In this document: positions 6,948-13,052 of the stretch, piece by piece | Position numbering within the stretch: the stretch's first letter is position 1 | Layout: every line of letters begins with the position of its first letter | Source: a virus | DNA: 43,179 bases | Direction: 5' to 3' (one strand) | IMG/VR virus record: IMGVR_UViG_3300042527_000430 | Coordinates: 1-43,179 of that record | Program-made: the position numbers and the translations under genes | The notes under the pieces: generated by a model | What the model was told of the DNA's origin: nothing | Databases searched by the model: none | What the model saw: the letters and a program-made list of their open reading frames with translations, nothing else

Positions 6948-6993
6948 TATCTTACTTAGCAAGAGCGGCGACGCGGGGGGGCAGGGGAAATGA
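6940..6993 (+). CDS. 17-codon mini-ORF carrying repeat core (R3)
   Basis: The frame encodes MPNILLSKSGDAGGQGK and ends in an ATGA overlap with the next gene. Its last third is the 15-base core of repeats R1/R2 (6965-6979) in the same frame, giving GDAG as in the other tails. It may be a remnant of a longer gene, or simply serve to bring ribosomes to the next start by coupling. Low confidence as a functional protein. Confidence 0.3.
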   Translation: MPNILLSKSGDAGGQGK

Positions 6994-7163
6994 TTAATAA
7001 AAACGAAAATTTGGAAAAGTTCATCCGTGAACTTGTATTGGAAATAAATATGGAAACCACAAGTGAAAACTATTTAGCCCGCATGGTGCATCTTGATAGC
7101 CGCATCAAGCAGGCTGCGGTTTGGCTCGCTAAGAAGTCGGCAGAAGAGGTGCCACATGCCTGA
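6990..7163 (+). CDS. Hypothetical helical protein, 57 aa
   Basis: ATG 6990 follows CAGGGGAA from the R3 repeat and is coupled to the mini-ORF by ATGA. The product (MINKNENLEKFIRELVLEINMETT...) is entirely helical and charged. Its end overlaps the next start by 8 nt. It is AT-richer than its neighbours. No family is recognised. Confidence 0.55.
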   Translation: MINKNENLEKFIRELVLEINMETTSENYLARMVHLDSRIKQAAVWLAKKSAEEVPHA

Positions 7164-7587
7164 CCCAACAAGACGTGAGCGCATTTTGGAAGCCATCGCA
7201 TTGCTGACTGAGCACAATCGATGGCGACGTGGGGATGAGAAGGAGATGCATAACCCCCACAAGATCGGCGTGGCGATTGATACACTGGCAGAGGTCAAGG
7301 AGGAGCTTGAAAGAGACGTGAATGCCAGCCCTACCATGGCTGATGACGATTTAACGACAGCCTATATGGCTGGATCAGCATCCCGCTTAGATGAGATCAG
7401 AAAACTAAAGGAAGAATTAAACAAAATGCGGCTGCAACGGAACGACTTGGCCAATGCCCTCTGGTGCGCGGAAGCCCAATGGGGAAGAGAATACCTGTGG
7501 TGGAAGTTGAAGCTTTCGGAGCAATTAACCGAGGAACTGAAGAAGGAGCTAGCCATTGGAAAAATGAAGACCAGATTGCTATGCTGA
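7156..7587 (+). CDS. Coiled-coil protein, 143 aa
   Basis: ATG 7156 has AGAGGTG upstream and overlaps the previous gene. The start MPDPTRRERILEAIALLTEH is a helix-turn-helix-like segment; residues 75-140 are a charged coiled coil (EIRKLKEELNKMRLQRNDL). The role is unknown. Its 3' end overlaps the next small gene. Confidence 0.55.
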   Translation: MPDPTRRERILEAIALLTEHNRWRRGDEKEMHNPHKIGVAIDTLAEVKEELERDVNASPTMADDDLTTAYMAGSASRLDEIRKLKEELNKMRLQRNDLANALWCAEAQWGREYLWWKLKLSEQLTEELKKELAIGKMKTRLLC

Positions 7588-7763
7588 AAGCCGACGTAGC
7601 CCGCGCCCAACAGGTCCTGGATGCGATGCCGGTAAAGCCAATTCGGAGGCTGGATGCGGCTTGGCATGCGGTGCACCGCCCAGCTTATTATTCGGTTGTG
7701 GTGGAGAAAAGGAATCAGCGGAAGGTGATGCCAAATGAACCAGGAGAAGATCATGCCGACTAA
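7581..7763 (+). CDS. Hypothetical protein, 60 aa
   Basis: ATG 7581 overlaps the previous stop (ATGCTGA); an in-frame ATG at 7464 would overlap the upstream gene by over 120 nt and is less likely. The product begins MLKADVARAQQVLDAMPVKP and is mixed helix/coil with a basic middle. The ribosome site is weak, so translation probably depends on coupling. Confidence 0.45.
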   Translation: MLKADVARAQQVLDAMPVKPIRRLDAAWHAVHRPAYYSVVVEKRNQRKVMPNEPGEDHAD

Positions 7764-8016
7764 ACGCCAAGAATACCACGAGCACTACCTACAGGGGTGC
7801 AAAGACGACTTGGACCGAAAAATCTGCGATCTTTGGGCGACTGGGATCAAGGACATTGCCATTGCTGCTAGATTGAAGATTAATCGCGGCATCGTCTGCA
7901 ATCGGCGTGCTCTGATCATCAAGCGTGCGACTACGACCTTTCCGAGCCTGGAAGAGCGGAGGAGTCGGGTTGTGGATCGGGATGCGGTGGCGGTTGCGAT
8001 GGGGTGGAGATCGTGA
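7753..8016 (+). CDS. Helix-turn-helix protein, putative regulator
   Basis: ATG 7753 is preferred over 7735 because CAGGAGAAG lies just upstream. The 87-residue protein has DLDRKICDLWATGIKDIAIAARL followed by KINRGIVCNRRALIIKR, the helix-turn-helix spacing seen in sigma-region-4-like and GcrA-like domains. It is the last gene of the left plus-strand block and the only clear HTH protein here, which makes it a candidate for controlling later promoters or the paired operators. That link is an inference. Confidence 0.55.
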   Translation: MPTKRQEYHEHYLQGCKDDLDRKICDLWATGIKDIAIAARLKINRGIVCNRRALIIKRATTTFPSLEERRSRVVDRDAVAVAMGWRS

Positions 8017-8086
8017 GAATCATTCAATTTCAAGTTACGTTTACATATCGTGCGTGAGTACATTGAGGGGGAGGGGTTATGAGACG

Positions 8087-8114
8087 AAAACCCCCAGGCG
8101 GTTAACCTGGGGGC
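8087..8114 (-). terminator. Intrinsic terminator of the minus-strand accessory operon
   Basis: CCCCCAGG (8092-8099) pairs with CCTGGGGG (8107-8114) across a 7-nt loop. Read on the minus strand the hairpin is followed by TTTTCGTC, so it ends transcripts coming from 11445-8148. On the plus strand no T run follows. The rest of 8017-8147 holds no gene. Confidence 0.75.
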
Positions 8115-8147
8115 GGTCGTAGAGCGGCGGTGCGGTTCAGAGGATCG

Positions 8148-8414
8148 CTATTCAAGAGCCAGCGCAAAGCCCCCAGGAAGCGTCAGGAGGAGATTCCCTT
8201 GCTGGTCTTGGTCCAGTTCAACGCCGTAGTCATCCTGGAGTCGGATGGACCAGCGGCATATGGCGTTCTTGAAGCCGGTTGTGTCTCGGTTATTGCCCTT
8301 GGTTAGGGAGTGGATTTTTGAGGCTATCATTGCCGTGGCGTGCGGTTCAGAGGATGGCCGTAGCGACTGGAGTAAGGACGATAGGGTGGCGCATGGATGG
8401 GGTTTGGTGCTCAT
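8148..8414 (-). CDS. Hypothetical protein, 88 aa
   Basis: ATG 8412-8414 overlaps the upstream stop (ATGA), so the shorter start (MSTKPHPCATLSSLL) is chosen over an in-frame ATG 24 nt earlier. The C-terminal half (RWSIRLQDDYGVELDQDQQGNLLLTLPGG) looks like a small beta-sheet domain. It is the last gene of the accessory operon, just before its terminator. No family is recognised. Confidence 0.55.
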   Translation of the reverse strand: MSTKPHPCATLSSLLQSLRPSSEPHATAMIASKIHSLTKGNNRDTTGFKNAICRWSIRLQDDYGVELDQDQQGNLLLTLPGGFALALE

Positions 8415-8716
8415 ACGGTTATCCCTAAGTGTTGGCACAAGTGGACCATGCGGTCTACTCCTGCCGGGGGTGGATTATTGCGGAGCCAAGCGTTATCATC
8501 TATGATTTTATTCAATTGCTTTTGAGTCGCACGGTAGCGTATGTCGGCACATTCTGCCAGCGTTTCTGGCGTGGTCTGGTCTGGTAATGCGTAGTGATGC
8601 CACTTAGTCGGAGAACATGCCGTTATCCGATCATCTGCATCTAATATCCAATAATCTACTCTAGGGTTTCCCTCGCGTTTGGAGTACGTTATGGCGCGTT
8701 TCTTTTTGATCATCAT
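8411..8716 (-). CDS. Hypothetical protein, 101 aa
   Basis: It is coupled to the upstream gene through a TGATG overlap at 8714-8718 and to the next by ATGA. The basic start MMIKKKRAITYSKREG is followed by YWILDADDRITACSP, a beta-rich stretch, and a helical C-terminal half. Unknown function. Confidence 0.55.
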   Translation of the reverse strand: MMIKKKRAITYSKREGNPRVDYWILDADDRITACSPTKWHHYALPDQTTPETLAECADIRYRATQKQLNKIIDDNAWLRNNPPPAGVDRMVHLCQHLGITV

Positions 8717-9204
8717 CAAGCCGTAGCCTTTTCCAGCATGGCCTTGATTTTGTCGTTCATCGCTTTGACGACTCCGGGCTTGTACGTCTCGTCTGATTCC
8801 ACTTCTTCCATATATGGAATCAGCTTGTAGATGGCGTCAACGAGTTCGTCATACTTGGGCTTCATGGTGTGTTCCTTGGTGCCGTTGGTTGCGACTGGTG
8901 GCGCGTAGACGTATACGTACCATCGGCCAAGTTCTGCTGTCTGACCATGGCACGCCGCACCCTCTACACGCTTAGGATCATCGGCAAACTTATGGAAGCG
9001 CTCTTCAGAGGTGAAGTACCAATGCCTACCGCCGGGGGTGTCCGATTTATGCGCCCCATGCTCACGCAACAAGTCTTTTATTTGGATAGGCTCCGCTCGC
9101 TTGCGCCAATAGCAGACATCGCAAAGGTCCAAGTCAATATCCTGGAGCCTGCTGTGGCAGTGTGGATTGATGGCCATAGATGAACAACGGGTGCATGCGC
9201 TCAT
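8716..9204 (-). CDS. Cysteine-rich accessory protein, 162 aa
   Basis: The N terminus has CTRCSS and a later LCDVCYW, a plausible four-cysteine zinc site; the middle (GGRHWYFTSEERFHKFADDP) is aromatic and charged, and the last 50 residues after an internal MKPKYDELVDAIYKL are helical. The internal Met could be an alternative start of a 49-residue protein. It lies downstream of the ArdC-methyltransferase gene in the same operon. Confidence 0.5.
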   Translation of the reverse strand: MSACTRCSSMAINPHCHSRLQDIDLDLCDVCYWRKRAEPIQIKDLLREHGAHKSDTPGGRHWYFTSEERFHKFADDPKRVEGAACHGQTAELGRWYVYVYAPPVATNGTKEHTMKPKYDELVDAIYKLIPYMEEVESDETYKPGVVKAMNDKIKAMLEKATA

Positions 9205-9281
9205 GATTAGGATCCTTTGCGGTTCCGATGGATACGGGAGAGGATGTGGGCTGAGGATAGGAAGAGGTGGAGGCGCATGGG

Positions 9282-10661
9282 TTATCCGATTACGAGGATG
9301 CAGGTACGGACAGCCGTCTGTCTGAAGCTGTCAGCACCATTGAATGCTGGCCCATCCACTTCTACCTCCAGCATTGACAACCCCATGTTTTCAATCGTGC
9401 GCAAGAGGTAGTCTGCGGCTTTCTTTTCTGACCAATTCAGAGGCATAACCGAGACGAGCTTTCCCCCCGGCTTGAGCCATAAAAGCGCGTGCAATACGTG
9501 GGCGGGTGCTGCATCTCGCTCAAAAGGCGGATTCATCAAAACAACGTCAACCCGTGCATGTGGTCCGACCGGCAATTCATTCAGAAAGTCGGCTTGCTGA
9601 GAGACGACGCATTGCGCACCAGTGGGACGCACGAAGGTTGCCAAATAATCGGCCAGTTTCGGAACAATCTCAAATGCTTTGACAGACTTTGCCCCGGCCT
9701 CAAGTGCGGCTCTAACTAAGTCCCCCTTTCCTGCCGACGGTTCCAAGACTGCCTTACTCCGTAGGTCGCCCGCCTGTTCCAGCATGATTTGCACAACGCT
9801 AGCAGGAGTCGGGAAGAAACCGGGAAAGTCACAAGTGCGCAAGTCAGCCTCTGCCCGTTCCTTGGCTATCTTTTCAGCCGATGCAGCAACGGCGCGAGGG
9901 TCAAGCAGCCCGCGCAAAGCGACGTGATGCGCTTCCGTGTATTGCGCGTCCGTAGTTTCGACGTGATAGCCATGATAGCCATTTGAAACCGGGGTGGCCT
10001 TATAGATAGCGGCTTCCTCAGACCATTGGAACAGGTCGCTAATGGTAGCACCTGGCAATGGGTTCTGGCCATCTTTACTGGCGAGCACGAAAGCCTTGAG
10101 GATGTGCGCCTGTCGTTCCATGCGCTGGCCTTCCATCCGCTTGTGCATGGCTTGCGCGAGACGCTTGGCGGTATTCTGGAGACGATCAGCAAAGCATGCC
10201 TCGGCTTTAATGATGAGCTTATCGGCTTTCGCGCTGATCTTGGCAAGGTCGATGGTAGGGCTTGGCTTGGCTATCTGCGCCACTGCAACAGGTTGAGCCT
10301 CTTCCGTATCTTCCTCCCTTGTGATGGTGGGAGACTGATCGGGTGTCCAGCCTTCAATCGCGTCAGTTTGTTCGATGGCGAACACGCAAAAGCCCTTCTT
10401 GAACTTGGCCTTGCCCTTGCCCTTCACTTCGCCCGATTCTGTTTCCTGTGTCTGCCCATCACTGAAGGCCAAGAGGCGAGCGGCACACGCTTCCCCCTTG
10501 CGCACGCAACGACCGATCGCCAGCCATTGGCGGAAGGTGGAAAATGCGCCAGTGACAAAGCGCGGGTCGCTATCCATCGCGTCTATGAGCTTAGCGACAT
10601 TGCCGCCAGAGTATGGCTTGCCGGTGACTGCATTAATGGGGTTGACGATAGTTTGCAGCAT
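9282..10661 (-). CDS. ArdC-like N domain fused to adenine methyltransferase
   Basis: The 459-residue protein joins two known modules. Residues about 1-75 (NPINAVTGKPYSGGN...FSTFRQWLAIGRCVRKGE) match the ArdC-type N-terminal domain of anti-restriction proteins, which bind single-stranded DNA. Residues about 290-459 are a SAM-dependent N6-adenine methyltransferase: GFFPTP, LEPSAGKGD (motif I, 306-314) and NPPF (motif IV, 377-380). Between them is a helical linker. ATG 10661 is chosen because AAAAGG lies before it; ATG 10676 has no such site. It likely protects entering or replicating phage DNA from host restriction, inferred from the two domains. Confidence 0.8.
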   Translation of the reverse strand: MLQTIVNPINAVTGKPYSGGNVAKLIDAMDSDPRFVTGAFSTFRQWLAIGRCVRKGEACAARLLAFSDGQTQETESGEVKGKGKAKFKKGFCVFAIEQTDAIEGWTPDQSPTITREEDTEEAQPVAVAQIAKPSPTIDLAKISAKADKLIIKAEACFADRLQNTAKRLAQAMHKRMEGQRMERQAHILKAFVLASKDGQNPLPGATISDLFQWSEEAAIYKATPVSNGYHGYHVETTDAQYTEAHHVALRGLLDPRAVAASAEKIAKERAEADLRTCDFPGFFPTPASVVQIMLEQAGDLRSKAVLEPSAGKGDLVRAALEAGAKSVKAFEIVPKLADYLATFVRPTGAQCVVSQQADFLNELPVGPHARVDVVLMNPPFERDAAPAHVLHALLWLKPGGKLVSVMPLNWSEKKAADYLLRTIENMGLSMLEVEVDGPAFNGADSFRQTAVRTCILVIG

Positions 10662-10727
10662 GATTTGCCTTTTCATGGGCTTGCCGGTCGGTCACCGGTG
10701 GGACTGTCAGCGTTTGCTGATGCTGGG

Positions 10728-10755
10728 ATTATGAAGCGTCCTAGAAAGAATGCAA
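10728..10755 (-). promoter_or_regulatory. Promoter P2 for the ArdC-methyltransferase gene
   Basis: On the minus strand TTGCAT (10750-10755) is followed after 16 nt by CATAAT (10728-10733). The 14-bp block AAAATACCTCTTGC covering the -35 (10752-10765) recurs exactly in promoter P1 (11517-11530), with the same 16-nt spacing. This suggests shared regulation. Confidence 0.55.
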
Positions 10756-10908
10756 GAGGTATTTTATTGCCTCATCTAATGTCTTGCCCTGACTGATGTT
10801 GAGACGATAGGCCAATAGCTCTAGGTTGCGTTTAGATTTTGGAGAGACCATCAGACGCAAGGGGACGCGCTTCTGGTCTAAAGGGATTGGCGGGCGACCG
10901 GGTTGCAC
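10741..10908 (-). CDS. Small ribbon-helix-helix-like protein, 55 aa
   Basis: This short gene has a GTG start with GAGG 8 nt upstream and follows the 177-aa gene by 3 nt. The protein runs from a basic strand (RPPIPLDQKRVPLRLMVSP) into helices (KRNLELLAYRL, GKTLDEAIKYLL), the pattern of a MetJ/Arc-type ribbon-helix-helix regulator. It lies between two promoters that share a 14-bp block and its own 3' end contains one of those blocks, so autoregulation and control of the ArdC gene are plausible inferences. Confidence 0.6.
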   Translation of the reverse strand: MQPGRPPIPLDQKRVPLRLMVSPKSKRNLELLAYRLNISQGKTLDEAIKYLLHSF

Positions 10909-10911
10909 GGC

Positions 10912-11445
10912 TCAGGCCTCCACTAGGCCGGCGTCATGCAGGAGCGAGTGAGCCCACACAGCGGGGCGCTGGGCCGCGTCAGCGCGGCACCGTGCGCGTT
11001 CGCTGATCAGGTGCTGCTCCGGGCTCAGGGTCTCGTCACCGTCCTCGGTGTCGTAGACGCCGTCCAGCGGTCCAGGGACCAGCACCTCGTCAGGGATATC
11101 CGCGATAGCCGCCGTGAGATCCGCGTAGAGGGCGTCACGCCTTGCGATCTGCTCCTCTGTCAGACGCAAGCGGAGCGTGCTCCTGGGGGCACTGCGGTAA
11201 GCGAGGTAGGCCGCGTGGAGTTTGCTGAGATTGTTCACAATCGCTCTCTCTTGCCCTGTCGTGCGCCCAGCTTGCACCGGGCGAGTGTCCGACAGGTCCG
11301 CGTCGTCGATCAGGGACAGTGCGTACCAGCCAAGGCCGGATTCCTGTGCCTCGATCACCTCTACAGCGTCGGATATATCCCGCGTGGCATTTGCGCGTTT
11401 TATGGTGATGACGGCTTCGTCGATTGATTCTTGTGAATAGGGCAT
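10912..11445 (-). CDS. Hypothetical acidic protein, 177 aa
   Basis: First gene of the accessory operon: a promoter with a perfect TATAAT lies about 50 nt upstream and AAGGAT precedes the ATG. The protein is acidic, helix-rich at the start (SQESIDEAVITIKRANATRD) and C-terminal (EQHLISERARCRADAAQ), with no recognised motif. Its place next to an ArdC fusion makes a counter-defence role possible, without direct evidence. Confidence 0.65.
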   Translation of the reverse strand: MPYSQESIDEAVITIKRANATRDISDAVEVIEAQESGLGWYALSLIDDADLSDTRPVQAGRTTGQERAIVNNLSKLHAAYLAYRSAPRSTLRLRLTEEQIARRDALYADLTAAIADIPDEVLVPGPLDGVYDTEDGDETLSPEQHLISERARCRADAAQRPAVWAHSLLHDAGLVEA

Positions 11446-11492
11446 GGTGCATCCTTGGTCGCTTGGACCTGTCGCGGCATTGCGATGGGTGT

Positions 11493-11520
11493 ATTATAGC
11501 CCCCGATTGTAATAGCGCAA
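11493..11520 (-). promoter_or_regulatory. Promoter P1 of the accessory operon
   Basis: Minus-strand TTGCGC (11515-11520) and a perfect TATAAT (11493-11498) are separated by 16 nt, giving a leader of about 40 nt to the ATG at 11445. The -35 lies in the 14-bp block shared with P2. Confidence 0.7.
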
Positions 11521-11544
11521 GAGGTATTTTTGGGAATGTGATTA

Positions 11545-11640
11545 GGGATGGGAAATGGGTGGAGGGGGGGGGAATGGGGATTGGGTTCACAGCTCCACCC
11601 ACGGGCGGGTGGAATAATAAAACACCCACTGGCGGGTGGA
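11545..11640 (+). promoter_or_regulatory. G-rich tract and two tandem hairpins
   Basis: Six runs of three or more G lie within 41 nt (11545-11585), enough for a G-quadruplex. They are followed by two similar hairpins, TCCACCC/GGGTGGA (11594-11613) and CACCC/GGGTG (11623-11638), which form a 19-bp direct repeat with one mismatch. The segment sits in the gene-free region between divergent operons. Role unknown. Confidence 0.5.
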
Positions 11641-11942
11641 ACGATGCCATTCATCGATGCAATTGCATTATCAATAGGCATCATAATACAGCCACCCCCC
11701 ATGCATAATAATATGTAAAGCTGTAAGTCGTTGAATTGCATATATATAATGAGTTTTTAAGAAGTTACGTATTGCACATTATCTGACTTCATAATCCATA
11801 GTAGGTAATTCGAGCCTCGCCGTTCCCGCCTGGCCCGATCCCAACCCGGGGGTCCACCCCATTTGCGGTTATATATAATCTAGCCCCCCCTCTAAAAATT
11901 TCCTACCATTTCCAACCACTTTCATTCCATAGACTTACCGAG
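11641..11942. other. Gene-free AT-rich spacer
   Basis: No credible gene is seen on either strand: the open frames here have no ribosome sites and low-complexity translations. The segment holds AT-rich patches such as TATATATAAT (near 11742) and TTATATATAATC (near 11870) and C runs. It lies between the G-rich tract and the DnaA boxes. I can assign no function to it. Confidence 0.5.
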
Positions 11943-12014
11943 TTATCCACATAAAAAAGTTTTCCACATTGACAATTTTTGTCAGTCTGTCTAGAGTACG
12001 CGCACGCGCGCACA
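11943..12014 (+). promoter_or_regulatory. DnaA boxes, strong promoter with palindrome, Z-DNA tract
   Basis: A perfect DnaA box TTATCCACA (11943-11951) and a one-mismatch copy TTTTCCACA (11960-11968) adjoin TTGACA (11969-11974), 17 nt, then TAGAGT (11992-11997), a strong sigma-70 match. TGACAA-TTT-TTGTCA (11970-11984) is a perfect inverted repeat over the -35, a likely operator. Nineteen alternating purine/pyrimidine bases (11996-12014) follow. Transcription would run toward the terminase genes. Confidence 0.65.
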
Positions 12015-12460
12015 ATAGACGGTTGACGTGTTGAATTTTCGCACAACATGCCCAATAGCACATCCGCAGCAGTCGCCGTATCCTGACTACCACCCAGTAC
12101 GGTAAAAGCTCTCTAAGCGGTCACTGTTTCTCTGAGCGAGATTGGTGATTAGCACGTAAGGGGAGCACAGTATGCCGTGTGCGAGGCATCCCGATGACCC
12201 TAAAGGGTGGAGCGGCAATCCAGGAATGGACCCGTCCCGGCAGGTGAGGGATGCATTGACATGACGGACGCGGGAAGTGTAGCCCTGACCAACCAGGGGA
12301 AGCCGGTGGCGCTCAGACGCCGGATACCAAGTACACTGACCAAGGCCGTTGTGTTGCTAAGGGGAGGCTGGTAGCGGGATCTAGTGATCTCGCGAGAGGG
12401 GTGGGGTGGGTAGAAACACAAAGGGTCAGCAAGCATGAAAGTACAAGAATTTTAGGATAG
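12004..12460 (+). ncRNA. Candidate multi-helix structured RNA upstream of terminase
   Basis: The segment downstream of the strong promoter has no credible gene but many complementary arms: GCATCCC/GGGATGC (12186-12192, 12248-12254) enclosing an ACCC-TAAA-GGGT hairpin; AGTGTA/TACACT (12276-12281, 12332-12337) enclosing two hairpins, CCCTG/CAGGG (12283-12298) and GGCG/CGCC (12308-12321), as a three-way junction; and an eight-pair hairpin GCGGGATC/GATCTCGC (12374-12393). No U-rich terminator separates it from the gene at 12466, so it could be a long leader or a processed RNA. I do not recognise a known RNA family. Confidence 0.5.
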
Positions 12461-12465
12461 ATTCT

Positions 12466-12681
12466 ATGACCATTAAACGCTATCTCGTGTTTGCCGGTCC
12501 CAGATATTACCCAGAAGGTGGATGGGGCGATTTCAGGAACGCCTACGACACACTTGAAGAGGCAATTGCTTTCAGTTCCCTTATGCCAACGGCAGACTAC
12601 TGGACGCATATAATCGACCTACAGGGGCTATGTGAAATTCAAGGTCTGCCCAATAGGCCAGTTGAGGAAGACCGTTCATGA
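12466..12681 (+). CDS. Hypothetical phage protein, 71 aa
   Basis: First gene of the structural operon. The start MTIKRYLVFAGPRYYPEGGW followed by DFRNAYDTLEEAIAF matches a small protein type common in phage genomes near terminase or structural genes; its role is not known. The site before the ATG (AGGATAG) is moderate. It is coupled to the next gene by ATGA. Confidence 0.65.
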   Translation: MTIKRYLVFAGPRYYPEGGWGDFRNAYDTLEEAIAFSSLMPTADYWTHIIDLQGLCEIQGLPNRPVEEDRS

Positions 12682-13052
12682 GCGTTTCCGCAACTTCCAT
12701 CACCGACCGGGGCATCAGTGAGGCCAACCTTTTAAGGCGCATGCGGTCTACCCATGCTCTCGCTAAGCGCCTCACCACTCTCAAGCTCTTCGGTGCTGAT
12801 CGCAGTGTAGTCACCGCAGAAGATCCCCCGGTTGTCCAGGTCCTCCTTCAGATGGCCAAGGAATTTGAGGAAGTCCCTGATCAGAAGCTCCGGGTCCAGC
12901 TCCTCACGGCCATGGCGAATCTCTCCTCCTCGCTCGATGCTGGTGACCAGAAAATGTTTGATCAGGTCCTCAAGGCCATCATCGCCCGTGACAAGAAGGA
13001 AGGCGACTCAGAACTCTCCGAAGCTGAGATGGAAAAGATCGCCAATGGGTAG
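12678..13052 (+). CDS. Putative terminase small subunit
   Basis: The 124-residue, mostly helical protein directly precedes and overlaps the large terminase gene, where a small subunit is expected. It begins with RGISEANLLRRMRSTHALAKRL (possibly DNA-binding helices) and ends in an acidic SELSEAEMEKIANG tail. No clear HTH is recognised, so the assignment rests on position and size. The start overlaps the previous stop (ATGA). Confidence 0.5.
   Translation: MSVSATSITDRGISEANLLRRMRSTHALAKRLTTLKLFGADRSVVTAEDPPVVQVLLQMAKEFEEVPDQKLRVQLLTAMANLSSSLDAGDQKMFDQVLKAIIARDKKEGDSELSEAEMEKIANG

Noticed and set aside
8080-8106. Eight-codon ORF MRRKPPGG behind GGGGGAGGGG
   Set aside because: It has a good ribosome site but lies on the hairpin that terminates the opposite strand; too short to support without conservation.
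10026-10796. Long plus-strand open frame (256 codons)
   Set aside because: It is antisense to the ArdC-methyltransferase gene, which has clear motifs; its translation shows no domain and it lacks a ribosome site.
11400-11741. Open frames on both strands in the control region
   Set aside because: Low-complexity translations, no ribosome sites, and they cross the promoter and G-rich tract.
12178-12460. Possible group II intron (GTGCG 5' motif)
   Set aside because: No domain V hairpin or intron-encoded protein is visible, and the interval does not interrupt a gene.
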